A stretch of DNA of 64,000 nucleotides from contig NZ_CP073696.1 in assembly GCF_025264645.1 (NCBI RefSeq), positions 1,674,001 through 1,738,000 on the forward strand, in the 5' to 3' direction. This document shows positions 36,240-44,988 of this stretch, piece by piece. Numbering within the stretch: position 1 is the stretch's first letter; the number at the start of each line of letters is the position of its first letter. Below the pieces are notes generated by a model that made no database searches, had not been told where the DNA came from, and saw only the letters and a list, made by a program, of their open reading frames with translations. Source of the DNA: Edaphobacter lichenicola. GTDB taxonomy: Bacteria; Acidobacteriota; Terriglobia; Terriglobales; Acidobacteriaceae. Position numbers and translations under genes: made by a program.

Positions 36240-37039
36240 TCGATCCGATCGATGGCGATGTGGAGTTCGAGAATGAAGGCACGCTGGAGCCGCTGCCAAT
36301 CGTAAAGGAGCGGTCCGTCGTAATGCGGGCGGTGGGTCTGACGAAGACGTATGCGGCGGTGTCTGCGGGGCGTGGCGCAGGGCGGCCCGCGCTTGAGTTG
36401 TTTCGCGGATTGGATTTGAAGGTGCATGCGGGCGAGATGGTCGCGATTGTGGGCGAGAGCGGTGCCGGGAAGAGTTCCCTGCTGCATCTACTGGCCGCTC
36501 TCGATACGCCGACGGCTGGCGATGTCTGGTGCGGCGAGACCAGGCTGAGTGGATTTACGCCGAGACAGGCAGCGGAGTTTCGCAATCGCGACGTTGGATA
36601 CGTGTGGCAGTTTCACTATCTGCTGCCGGAGTTTTCTGCGCTGGAGAATGTTGCGATGCCGCTGCTGGCTCGTGGTATGGCGCGCAGCGAGGCCTTGGAG
36701 AAGGCACGATACTGGCTGGGCGAGGTAGGGCTGGCGGATAGGGCAGACAATCGCTCGGGAGAGTTGAGTGGTGGAGAGCAGCAGAGGGTGAGCCTGGCGC
36801 GGGCTTTGGTGACGGAGCCGAGGCTGCTGCTGGCGGATGAACCGACGGGCGATCTGGATGGCAAGACAGCCGAGGCGGTATTCACGTTGATTCAACGATT
36901 GCATGAGACACATGGGCTGACGAGCGTGTTGGTGACACATAATCTGGAGTATGCGGAGAGGTGCGATCGCGTGTTGAGGCTGCGTGAGGGGCTGCTGGTC
37001 GATGCGCGAACGGTGGGTGGAGTTTCGACCGCCGGTTGA
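36236..37039 (+). CDS. lolD: LolD-type lipoprotein-releasing ABC ATPase
   Basis: A 267-residue ATP-binding protein: Walker A GESGAGKSSLL, signature LSGGEQQRVSLARAL, Walker B LLLADEPTGDLDG, H-loop VTHN. Group MacB/LolD/FtsE. The TTG start at 36236 overlaps the AhpD-like stop (TTGA); an ATG at 36323 (MRAVGLTKTY, AAGGAG upstream) would remove a 29-residue acidic N-terminal extension and gives a standard LolD length, so the real start is uncertain. It should power the LolC/E-like permease two genes upstream. Confidence 0.92.
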   Translation: MIDPIDGDVEFENEGTLEPLPIVKERSVVMRAVGLTKTYAAVSAGRGAGRPALELFRGLDLKVHAGEMVAIVGESGAGKSSLLHLLAALDTPTAGDVWCGETRLSGFTPRQAAEFRNRDVGYVWQFHYLLPEFSALENVAMPLLARGMARSEALEKARYWLGEVGLADRADNRSGELSGGEQQRVSLARALVTEPRLLLADEPTGDLDGKTAEAVFTLIQRLHETHGLTSVLVTHNLEYAERCDRVLRLREGLLVDARTVGGVSTAG

Positions 37040-37222
37040 ACGGACGTGTCTGGCCGAAGTTTGATACGAAACTGACACCGAGCACGTTTTGGCTTTCTTC
37101 TTTCTTTCCCGATTTGGTTTCATGCTGCGGTCTTCGTCGCGCTTTTGAACTTGAGATGGAACACACCTGCAGTTCGTACGAATTGACGTAACAGTCTCAG
37201 TCGAGCGGCCGATAAAACTGTC

Positions 37223-38551
37223 ATGGGGCAACCGTCGCTCGGCGTTTCGATGATCGTGAAGAACGCCGAGGCGACCCTGGCACGGTGCCTGGAGAGCGTG
37301 CTTCCCTTGGCGGATGAGATTGTGATCGGCGATACCGGTTCGACCGACACGACCGTAAGCATCGCACGGAGGTATGGTGCGCGAGTGATTGATGTTCCGT
37401 GGGAGAACGACTTTGCGCGGGCACGAAACAGAGTGCTGGCAGAAGGCCGTTGCGACTGGGTTCTGGTGATGGATGGCGATGAGATGCTGGACCATGAGGC
37501 ACGGCTGCTGATTCCTCCGCTGCTGGAGATAAAGGAGATCTTTGGCTACGCCGTGTGCCATTGGAACTATGTCCGTGAACGACACGGGCGAGCCGGAGCG
37601 GATGCCGCGTTGCCGAATCCCATGCGCGTGGAGGAGTCACGGGGCTATCCGGCCTATCTGACGTCGGTCAATACGCGGCTGTTTCGGCGAAGCCCTGAGA
37701 TCTACTTTGAACATCCGGTACACGAGACGGTCGCGGAACGGCTGGAATCGCTGGGACGGAAGACCCCGTTGGCGCCGTTCGTGATTCACCACTTCGGATA
37801 CGTGGAGGATTCGAAGTTGGTCCGGGAGGGCAAGAATGAGCTCTACCACCAGCTCGGGCAGCGGAAGCTTCGTGCCAATCCTGGCGACGCGCATGCCTGC
37901 TTTGAGTTGGGCAAGAGCGAACTGGAGCATCGCCACGACGCTGCTGCGGCACTCAGGCTCTTCGAACGCGCGTATGAGCTGAATCCTTCGCGGGCGGATC
38001 TCTGGATCTTTGCCGGAGTCAGTTTGTTGCGCCTTGCACGACCTCAGGAGGCGATCGCCCGGCTGCAGCACGCTCGACTGCTTGGGTCACGGAGCGCCGT
38101 TTTGTATGAGGCGATGGGAGATGCGTTGTATCACTGCGGCGAGTTCGGTCTAGCCTGTGCTGAATATGAGCAGTGCGGTGGAGTTTCGCCGCTGGTGGAG
38201 AGCAAGTACGGGGCGGCTGAGGTGCGGATGGGCCAGACGGTGCGCGGAGTGGAGCGGATGCGCGATGCCGTCGCCAAAGCCCCAGAGTATGCCGAGCTAT
38301 ACGACATCCTGGCAGCGGGAGCGTGGATGGCCGGGGACCGGACGCTGGCGATCGAAGCGGCTCGGATGCGGCTCTCGGTGGGGTCGCCCTCCGCTGACAA
38401 CTTTTTGCTCGCTGCAAAACTTTGCTCGTTGTCGGACAGAGGTGGGGAGGCTCACGCGATTGTCACCATGGGGCTTACGCGATTTCCCCAAGACGCCGGG
38501 CTGCGATCCGCTCTTCACGAACCTGAGAAGCATCCCCTGACTTCGCTCTGA
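37223..38551 (+). CDS. Family 2 glycosyltransferase with C-terminal TPR repeats
   Basis: A 442-residue protein. The N-terminal 200 residues are a GT-A domain: LGVSMIVKNAEATLARCLESV, IVIGDTGSTDTTVSIARRYGARV, then FARARNRVL, and VLVMDGDEML carrying the metal-binding DxD. Residues about 210-440 are tetratricopeptide-type repeats (AALRLFERAYELNPSRADLWIFAGVSLLRL and later). Such GT2-TPR fusions add sugars to cell-surface glycans or modify proteins; substrate unknown. It stands between the Lol operon and clpC, 183 bp after LolD. Confidence 0.9.
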   Translation: MGQPSLGVSMIVKNAEATLARCLESVLPLADEIVIGDTGSTDTTVSIARRYGARVIDVPWENDFARARNRVLAEGRCDWVLVMDGDEMLDHEARLLIPPLLEIKEIFGYAVCHWNYVRERHGRAGADAALPNPMRVEESRGYPAYLTSVNTRLFRRSPEIYFEHPVHETVAERLESLGRKTPLAPFVIHHFGYVEDSKLVREGKNELYHQLGQRKLRANPGDAHACFELGKSELEHRHDAAAALRLFERAYELNPSRADLWIFAGVSLLRLARPQEAIARLQHARLLGSRSAVLYEAMGDALYHCGEFGLACAEYEQCGGVSPLVESKYGAAEVRMGQTVRGVERMRDAVAKAPEYAELYDILAAGAWMAGDRTLAIEAARMRLSVGSPSADNFLLAAKLCSLSDRGGEAHAIVTMGLTRFPQDAGLRSALHEPEKHPLTSL

Positions 38552-38929
38552 ATCAAATAGGCTAGCGGATTCGTCGCCAGTCTGTGGCCAAGGTGCTGAC
38601 GATTTGATCTGACAAAATCCGCCTTCATTTGTCTAACGTAGAGAAGATCATCAGGTTGTTGATTTCTGTGGGGTATCGAATTGGGTTGCACCTAATTTGG
38701 TGCTAGTTTTGCACAGGTTGCGTCTAACGAAGAGTGCTAAGTTATGCATAACTTTTGAGGGATTTCGAATATTTGGTGCAGACGACTACACTGATAGGAG
38801 TGGGATGGGTGCTTCGCAGGTTGAAGTAGCCTGATTTGTCTCCGGGAGTGAGCGGCACGGAGACGGTTGTTGGGACCAACGGCGCTACGCGGCCTTCGGG
38901 CTGGTGGTGGCCGGCTTGAAGGGGAGAAC
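38552..38929. promoter_or_regulatory. clpC leader and promoter region
   Basis: No gene is seen. The stretch holds a perfect 16-bp palindrome AAGTTATGCATAACTT at 38739-38754, next to GAGTGCTAA (38732-38740), which equals one half of a CIRCE (HrcA) operator but has no partner half. A hairpin GTCTCCG/CGGAGAC (38838-38864) lies in the likely 5' untranslated region. Heat or stress control of clpC is plausible but not proven. Confidence 0.45.
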
Positions 38930-41398
38930 ATGTTCGAACGCTATACGGAGAAGGCACGACGGGTGATTTTCTTTGCTCGCTATGAGGCTAGTCAGTTTGG
39001 ATCGCCTTACATCGAGACTGAGCATTTGCTGCTTGGGTTGCTGCGTGAGGACAAGGCTTTGACGAACCGCTTTCTGCGGTCGCACGCATCGGTGGAGTCG
39101 ATACGCAAACAGATTGAAGGGCATACGACGATTCGGGAGAAGGTGTCGACTTCGGTCGATCTGCCGCTGTCGAATGAGTGCAAACGGGTGTTGGCCTATG
39201 CCGCCGAAGAGGCTGAGCGGCTTTCGCATAAACATATTGGAACCGAACATCTGCTGCTGGGATTGCTGCGCGAGGAGAAGTGCTTTGCGGCAGAGATCTT
39301 GCAGGAGCGCGGTCTGCGGCTGCCGGCAATCCGCGAGGAGCTGCAGCGGACGACACAGGAGAAGGCGCCAGCTTCCGGAAGCGGTAAGGGGCAGCGTGGC
39401 GAGCAGAGCATGCTTGCTGAGTTTTCGCGGGATCTGACGCAGTCTGCGATGGATCAGCAGCTTGATCCGCTCGTTGGCCGCGACGCAGAGGTGGATCGTG
39501 TGATCCAGATTCTGTGCCGCCGGACGAAGAACAACCCAGTCCTGATCGGTGAGCCGGGTGTCGGTAAGACAGCGATCGTTGAAGGCCTGGCGCAGAAGAT
39601 CGCCGATGGCGAGGTACCGAGTTTCCTGGCGGACAAGCGGGTGCTGGCGCTCGATCTCTCGTTGATCGTTGCAGGCACAAAGTATCGCGGGCAGTTTGAA
39701 GAGCGGCTGAAGACGATCATGAAGGAGCTGATGGAGAATCAAAACTCCATCGTATTCATCGACGAGCTGCACACGCTGGTAGGCGCGGGATCGGCAGAGG
39801 GTTCGCTCGATGCCGCGAACATTCTGAAGCCTGCGTTGAGCCGGGGCGAGATTCAGTGCATCGGCGCGACGACTCCTGCGGAGTATCGCAAGTCGATCGA
39901 GAAGGATCGCTCGCTTGAGCGCAGATTCCAGGCGGTGAAGGTGCCTCCGCCGAACGAGGAAGATGCGATCAAGATCATCATGGGGATCAAGGAGAAGTAC
40001 GAGAAGTTTCACGCGGTCAGCTATACCGACGATGCGATTACTTTTTCGGTGTCGCATTCGAGCCGGTACATCCCTGATCGGTTCCTGCCGGATAAGGCGA
40101 TCGACCTGATCGACGAGGCTGGTGCGCGGGTGAAGCTGCGGCAGACCTCGATGCCCGAGGAGCTCACCGAGGTACAGAAGCGAATCAAGTTCATCGTCCA
40201 TCGCATGGAGAACGCGATTGCGAACCACGAGTTCGAGAAGGCAAGGTTCTACTCGGATGAGGAGCGCAAGGAGCGGGAGAATCTGCGGGCTCTGCGCGAC
40301 AAGTATCATCTGGATGATTCTTCGGCGGGCATTGTGACGCGTGGAGACATCGAGGATGTCGTGAGCCGCTGGACGGGCGTTCCGATTACTTCGCTGAAGG
40401 AAGAGGAGACGCAGCGGTTGCTGCGCGTCGAAGAAGAGCTGCACAAGCGCGTGATCTCGCAGGACAAGGCGATCTCTGCGCTGGCGCGTGCGATTCGGCG
40501 GTCTCGAGCTGGTTTGAAGAACCCAGCACGGCCGATCGGCAGCTTCCTGTTCCTTGGACCTACAGGCGTCGGCAAGACGGAGATGGCACGGACCCTTGCG
40601 CAGTTCCTCTTCGGCAGCGAGAAGGCGCTAATCCGCTTCGATATGTCGGAGTTCATGGAGAAGCATTCGGTGTCAAAGCTGATCGGTTCGCCTCCGGGTT
40701 ATGTGGGCTACGAGGAGGGCGGCCAGCTGACGGAACGCGTGAAGCGGAATCCGTACTGCGTGGTGCTGCTCGACGAGATCGAAAAGGCGCATCCCGATGT
40801 CTTCAACCTGCTGCTGCAGGTGTTTGAAGATGGGCAACTGACGGATGGGCTTGGCAATACCGTTGATTACAAGAACTGCATCATCATCATGACCTCGAAC
40901 ATTGGAGCGAAGCACCTGCAGAAGCGGCAGGGGCTGGGCTTCCAGAGCGACAAGGAAGACATGGTGATGGACAAGATGGAAGAGCTGGTGCGGGGCGAGG
41001 TCAAACGAACCTTCAATCCGGAGTTCCTCAACCGTCTGGACGAGATCATCATCTTCACGTCGCTGTCGGATGCTGACCTGATGCAGATTCTCGAGCTGCT
41101 GGTGCAGCAGTTGAACGTGAACCTGGTACACAAGGCGATCACGATCTCCGTTGCCGATGATGCCAAGAAGTGGATCATCGAAAAGACGGCGTCAGACCGC
41201 AGCTACGGTGCGCGTCCCCTGCGTCGTGCGCTGCAGCGATATGTCGAGGATCCCTTGTCGGAGGCGCTGATCGGCGGCGGTATCGTCGAACGGCCGGCGT
41301 TCCTCGAGGTCTACATGGAGAACAACAAGCTGTTCTACCGTCCGATCTCCGCCGATGGCGAAGAAAAGATGGCGGGGCTCGAACTGACGACCGTATAG
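38930..41398 (+). CDS. clpC: ATP-dependent Clp protease ATPase subunit ClpC
   Basis: An 822-residue HSP100 unfoldase. The N-terminal Clp-N repeat pair ([30 protein letters not shown] twice), two AAA+ modules with Walker [10 protein letters not shown] and GPTGVGKTE, and an intervening UVR-like helical segment ([31 protein letters not shown]) identify ClpC rather than ClpB. It unfolds damaged and regulatory proteins for ClpP, whose gene is 5 kb downstream. ATG 38930 is chosen (GGGGAG upstream); a longer in-frame stretch is probably untranslated. Confidence 0.97.
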   Translation: MFERYTEKARRVIFFARYEASQFGSPYIETEHLLLGLLREDKALTNRFLRSHASVESIRKQIEGHTTIREKVSTSVDLPLSNECKRVLAYAAEEAERLSHKHIGTEHLLLGLLREEKCFAAEILQERGLRLPAIREELQRTTQEKAPASGSGKGQRGEQSMLAEFSRDLTQSAMDQQLDPLVGRDAEVDRVIQILCRRTKNNPVLIGEPGVGKTAIVEGLAQKIADGEVPSFLADKRVLALDLSLIVAGTKYRGQFEERLKTIMKELMENQNSIVFIDELHTLVGAGSAEGSLDAANILKPALSRGEIQCIGATTPAEYRKSIEKDRSLERRFQAVKVPPPNEEDAIKIIMGIKEKYEKFHAVSYTDDAITFSVSHSSRYIPDRFLPDKAIDLIDEAGARVKLRQTSMPEELTEVQKRIKFIVHRMENAIANHEFEKARFYSDEERKERENLRALRDKYHLDDSSAGIVTRGDIEDVVSRWTGVPITSLKEEETQRLLRVEEELHKRVISQDKAISALARAIRRSRAGLKNPARPIGSFLFLGPTGVGKTEMARTLAQFLFGSEKALIRFDMSEFMEKHSVSKLIGSPPGYVGYEEGGQLTERVKRNPYCVVLLDEIEKAHPDVFNLLLQVFEDGQLTDGLGNTVDYKNCIIIMTSNIGAKHLQKRQGLGFQSDKEDMVMDKMEELVRGEVKRTFNPEFLNRLDEIIIFTSLSDADLMQILELLVQQLNVNLVHKAITISVADDAKKWIIEKTASDRSYGARPLRRALQRYVEDPLSEALIGGGIVERPAFLEVYMENNKLFYRPISADGEEKMAGLELTTV

Positions 41399-41420
41399 TT
41401 TCAAAACAGAGTGCAATGAC

Positions 41421-41453
41421 ACGCCCCAGCTTATATGCTGGGGCGTATCGTTT
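41421..41453 (+). terminator. clpC terminator
   Basis: Perfect 10-bp stem ACGCCCCAGC/GCTGGGGCGT, six-base loop, followed by ATCGTTT; 22 bp after the clpC stop. Confidence 0.85.
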
Positions 41454-41475
41454 AACGCGGAGGACTTTGTCGATC

Positions 41476-41928
41476 ATGGATCGTCGTGAATTTGCTGTTT
41501 TACTTCCCGCGCTGCTGGCCGGTAAAGCTTTACTGCCCGAGGTCGCCGAGGCGCAGGCACCTGCCGCCGGTAGCTTATCGGTCATCGAGTCAGGGGTGTT
41601 TCATCCGTCACCGTCGAAGCCCGGTGCCCAGGAGGGGCACTCATCGCGGCGATATCTTTCGGGACTTCTGGAGGCTGGAAATATACGATTGGAGATGCAC
41701 GAGTCGACGATCCAGGCAGGCGCGCCGCATGAGCCGATCGGAACTCATCTGCATAGTGAGATCTGGTTGGTGCGGGAGGGGACCGCGGAACTGACGACCA
41801 ATGGGATTGCAAAGAAGATGGTGCCGGGTGATATCGGAATCTGCGTTGCAGGGGACAAGCACTACATAGCGAATATCGGCGACACGCCGGTAACCTATTT
41901 TGTTGTCACGGTCGGACCACCGGAGTAA
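41476..41928 (+). CDS. Exported single-domain cupin
   Basis: A 150-residue protein. The N-terminus MDRREFAVLLPALLAGKALLPEVAEAQ has an arginine pair and a hydrophobic stretch like a twin-arginine or Sec signal. The mature domain is a small cupin barrel: GTHLHSEIWLVREGTAEL (metal-binding His-x-His and Glu of motif 1) and PGDIGICVAGDKHYIANIGDTP (motif 2 with the last His). Substrate unknown. A long frame runs upstream from inside clpC, but ATG 41476 with an AGGA at 13 bases is the natural start. It lies between two terminators. Confidence 0.85.
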   Translation: MDRREFAVLLPALLAGKALLPEVAEAQAPAAGSLSVIESGVFHPSPSKPGAQEGHSSRRYLSGLLEAGNIRLEMHESTIQAGAPHEPIGTHLHSEIWLVREGTAELTTNGIAKKMVPGDIGICVAGDKHYIANIGDTPVTYFVVTVGPPE

Positions 41929-41942
41929 GGGCTGACGCAGAA

Positions 41943-41967
41943 CATCCCGGCTGATCAGGCCGGGATG
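41943..41967. terminator. Bidirectional hairpin between convergent genes
   Basis: Stem CATCCCGGC/GCCGGGATG, seven-base loop, placed between the cupin stop and the YtxH stop on the opposite strand. Confidence 0.75.
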
Positions 41968-41988
41968 CCTTCGCTGCGTAATATTCAC

Positions 41989-42285
41989 TTAGACGAGGGA
42001 TTGTGCGGTCTTGACTGCGCTCTGGACGACATCTCCTGCCTTGTCGACTGCGCTATCAACCTGACCCTTGGTACGTTTGATTGCCTTCTGGGCCTCGTCG
42101 CTGAGGCGCTCTGCCTGAGCCTTCAGGTAGTTTCCGGCATCTTCCAGGTAGTCACCGGCGTCTTCCGCTCTCTTGCGAAGCTGCTTGCGGGTCTTGGTGC
42201 CGGTTTGTGGAGCGTAGAGGAGGGCGATTGCGGCTCCTGCGCTGACGCCAATGCCGAAGGCGAACCAGTAATTCTTTGCACTCAT
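41989..42285 (-). CDS. YtxH-family protein
   Basis: A 98-residue protein: a short N-terminal hydrophobic segment (YWFAFGIGVSAGAAIALLYAPQTG) with the GxxxGxxxALLYAP signature of YtxH (general stress, DUF948-type neighbours), then a long charged helix of heptad type (Lys, Glu, Ala, Asp). Likely inner-membrane anchored with the helix in the cytoplasm or periplasm. Role unknown; the family is often induced by stress. Confidence 0.85.
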   Translation of the reverse strand: MSAKNYWFAFGIGVSAGAAIALLYAPQTGTKTRKQLRKRAEDAGDYLEDAGNYLKAQAERLSDEAQKAIKRTKGQVDSAVDKAGDVVQSAVKTAQSLV

Positions 42286-42527
42286 TCGAAGTACCTCGTA
42301 AAAGAATTTGCGTCTCAGGTTTCTTGCTTTTCTGACAATCTTCTTGCTTTTCTTTCCTGATTGATTGGATTCGACTCTCTTGGGATTGGTTGGTTATTTA
42401 TTGGCCATCCCGAAAGCCGGAAGCGACGTAAGAGGAATCCTATCAGGTAATGCCTGCAGCAGTTCCTACTCTGCCGTTCGTCGCAAAGACCATCACGCAT
42501 CAGGCTAGAGTGAAGTTGAGGTGATGC

Positions 42528-42623
42528 GTGAAAGATATTTTGATGGTGACCGTCTTCGTTGCAATGATCGTAGGACCAGCGTTCGCGGCCTTGAACGTGT
42601 TTGCAGAGAAGAATCGTCTCTAG
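42528..42623 (+). CDS. Small hydrophobic protein, 31 residues
   Basis: Not reported by length-limited gene finders. Begins (GTG) KDILMVTVFVAMIVGPAFAAL and ends NVFAEKNRL: one membrane span or a signal-like segment, with a short charged tail. GAGGTGAT lies just upstream, a near-perfect Shine-Dalgarno sequence, which supports translation. No family recognised. It faces the convergent uracil-DNA glycosylase gene. Confidence 0.5.
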   Translation: MKDILMVTVFVAMIVGPAFAALNVFAEKNRL

Positions 42624-42648
42624 ACGGCCATCACGAGAGAGCCATCTC

Positions 42649-43365
42649 TCAGACAGCGAGACCGGCCAGTTCCCTTGCCCGCAAAAAAACCTTCGTGAAC
42701 ATCGTGCTGTTCAAGCGGCCCGTATTGGTGTTGCGTAAGGATGGGTGATAGGTGGCGAGCAGATGAAGGCCGTTGGGGAGAAGATACTGTGCCCCATGCG
42801 AAAAGTGATACTCACTCTTGCGAGTAATGACGCCGGCATGAAGCAGGTGGGCAAGGTATCCATCGAAGGCGATGTTTCCGAGACAGACGACGACGCGGAC
42901 ACGTGGCAGTGCCTCGATCTCTCCAGCGAGGTGGGAGGAGCAGTTACGAATCTCCTGGGGCTGCGGCTTGTCCCCGGGTGGAGCACAGCGGACGACCGAG
43001 GCGATCCAGGCATGGCGAAGCTTGAGGCCGTCCTCGCGATGGACGGCTCGCGGTTTGTTGGCCAGGCCGAGTTCGTGCAGGACGGGATACATGAAGTCGC
43101 CCGAGCCATCGCCGGTAAAGGGGCGGCCGGTGCGGTTGGCGCCGTGTGCGCCGGGGGCGAGGCCGAGAATCAGGATGCGTGCGCGTGGGTCGCCGAAGCC
43201 GGGAACGGGACGGGACCAGTAGGTTTGATCCAGGTAGGCACGGCGTTTCGTTTCGCCTATGCCGCGACAATAGTCGCGAAGGCGGGGACAGCGTTCACAG
43301 GTAATGATGGAGTCACGAATCTGATGAAAGAGTGGGGACGTATTCTGTGCGTTGAGAGATGTCAC
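42649..43365 (-). CDS. Uracil-DNA glycosylase, family 5-like (UdgB)
   Basis: A 238-residue DNA repair enzyme. CERCPRLRDYC begins a four-cysteine iron-sulfur cluster (further Cys in RCAPPG and the CSS region). GLAPGAHGANRTGRPFTGDGSGDFMYPVLHE is the active-site signature of family 5 uracil-DNA glycosylases, which lack the usual Asp or Asn and remove uracil and other deaminated bases; ATYHPS is the second catalytic motif. The start is uncertain: the frame is open to 43668 but overlaps the upstream gene, and GTG 43365 gives a normal length; no strong ribosome-binding site is visible. Confidence 0.9.
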   Translation of the reverse strand: MTSLNAQNTSPLFHQIRDSIITCERCPRLRDYCRGIGETKRRAYLDQTYWSRPVPGFGDPRARILILGLAPGAHGANRTGRPFTGDGSGDFMYPVLHELGLANKPRAVHREDGLKLRHAWIASVVRCAPPGDKPQPQEIRNCSSHLAGEIEALPRVRVVVCLGNIAFDGYLAHLLHAGVITRKSEYHFSHGAQYLLPNGLHLLATYHPSLRNTNTGRLNSTMFTKVFLRARELAGLAV

Positions 43366-43477
43366 TGCATCTGATGATAGTAGGTGCGAGAAGTTCCCGT
43401 GAAATGCGGATCGGATCGAATGGCTTAGTAGAATGGTGTTCGTACAGTTCCTATAAACGACAGGGGTAGGCGGCGAG

Positions 43478-44809
43478 TTGGAAGATCCAAGGCTGAGCAG
43501 GATGTACTGGGCGCTTTTTAAGCAGTGGGCCGCCAAACGACGCAGGAGCATTTGGCACGCAGCCGTCATGCGTTCCGGAATGCTGACGATCATCGTGTTG
43601 GCGCTGTTGCTGGCGGGATTGGCGTTTGGTTGGCACGAGCACCAACTGGGGCACTTTGGAAGACTCAAGAAAGAACTCGCTCAAAAACCCAAAGTCGATG
43701 TAGTGGTTCGCCCCGGTGGACAGGACGTACTCAAGCTGGAGCGTTCGCCGTTGGTAGGCGGGAGTGGGCCGGAGTTCCTCTCCGCAACGCTGCTGCCAGG
43801 ACGCGGGATGAATATCCTGCAGATCACGGCTTATCTTCCACAGAAAGGCGAGGTTAACCTGCTCGCCTCTCCTACGCTGGAGGAAGCTGCGCAACGAATG
43901 ACCGGAAGTGGTGATGATGCGAGCGGAGCCCAGAGCCTGGCCATGGGAGCAGCGATTGAGGCGCCCTGGGCAGGTCGAATATCGGGTGTCGCGACGGCGG
44001 ATGGGCAGAACTTAACCACGGTATGGCGCGGAATGCACTTTACGTTGCCAACCGGCGTGAAGGATAGCTACGGTCTCGATAACACGATGGCGACCGGCGG
44101 CTTGCTGCTGCAACAACCCTCCTACTCCGTGAACACAAACGTAATGCCGGATGGCGGGGAGGCCCAGGCGACGTTTCGTCCCGGCAGCTTCGAGGATCGT
44201 TGGCCGTCGCAGACGGAGTTTACAACGGCGATCGTACTCAGCGGCCGTGCGATCGAGATGAAGATCACCGCGCGCAATACCGGTAACGCCCCTGAACCGG
44301 TTGGCATAGGCTGGCATCCACGTTTTGCGATTCTGAGCGGCCATCGCGGGCAGATGGTCTTGCGGCTGCCGCAGGGTATGCGGGCCGAAGTGAAGGACCG
44401 GCGCACCGGGGAGCTGAGCGGGAAGCTGCTGCCAGTTACAGGCACCGAGTATGACTTTACCGACCAGAATGGCGCCAGGCTGGGCGGACTCCACCTGGAC
44501 GACACCTTCGTTCACTTGAAGCAGGGATTAATGGAGGATGGGGCTGTTGCGGAGCTGCGAGACCCGGAGAGCGGCTACGGTCTGCGAATCACTGCGCTAT
44601 CCCCCACAATCAAGGCGATGCGGGTCTATGCGCCGCCGGATGGATCGTTCATCTCGATTGACCCGCAGTTCAACTACGACGATCCGTTCGGGCGGGAGTG
44701 GGAGCGGGTTGAGGATACCGGCATCGTGGTGCTGCAACCAGGTGAATCAACGCAGTGGAAGGTCCGGCTGGAGATATTTTCGCTGACCTCCCCGGCTGGG
44801 CATCTCTAA
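43478..44809 (+). CDS. Aldose 1-epimerase-like protein with N-terminal membrane anchor
   Basis: A 443-residue protein. Residues about 34-52 are one hydrophobic segment (GMLTIIVLALLLAGLAF), so the rest should be periplasmic. The core is a galactose-mutarotase-like beta-sandwich: EISVTARNTGNAPEPVGIGWHPRFAI (catalytic His), LDDTFVHL, and the C-terminal SISIDPQFNYDDPFG with the acidic catalytic residue. It probably interconverts or binds sugars. The start codon is TTG 43478 or ATG 43502; neither has a strong ribosome-binding site. It precedes the tig-clpP-clpX group. Confidence 0.8.
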   Translation: MEDPRLSRMYWALFKQWAAKRRRSIWHAAVMRSGMLTIIVLALLLAGLAFGWHEHQLGHFGRLKKELAQKPKVDVVVRPGGQDVLKLERSPLVGGSGPEFLSATLLPGRGMNILQITAYLPQKGEVNLLASPTLEEAAQRMTGSGDDASGAQSLAMGAAIEAPWAGRISGVATADGQNLTTVWRGMHFTLPTGVKDSYGLDNTMATGGLLLQQPSYSVNTNVMPDGGEAQATFRPGSFEDRWPSQTEFTTAIVLSGRAIEMKITARNTGNAPEPVGIGWHPRFAILSGHRGQMVLRLPQGMRAEVKDRRTGELSGKLLPVTGTEYDFTDQNGARLGGLHLDDTFVHLKQGLMEDGAVAELRDPESGYGLRITALSPTIKAMRVYAPPDGSFISIDPQFNYDDPFGREWERVEDTGIVVLQPGESTQWKVRLEIFSLTSPAGHL

Positions 44810-44988
44810 GTCGTCCCCGTCCCTCACTCCAATGCCCATGTCGGGGGCCGGGGACGTTCGTTCCGGCAAGGGAGACGGCCGATGGTTTGACCCTCCCTAC
44901 CCAAGCTCGTACAGTAGATAAGAGGCGTGGATCGCGCTCGCCAGCGTACCGGCGACGCCGCGGCATACACAAGCGCTATTTGGAAGGC

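Noticed and set aside
38732-38740. CIRCE operator (HrcA) upstream of clpC
   Set aside because: Only one 9-bp half (GAGTGCTAA) is present; the expected TTAGCACTC nine bases upstream is missing.
38885-40444. Long minus-strand open frame (519 codons) opposite clpC
   Set aside because: It lies fully antisense to a clear ClpC gene, with Leu/Arg/His-rich composition and no domain; it results from the G-rich coding strand.
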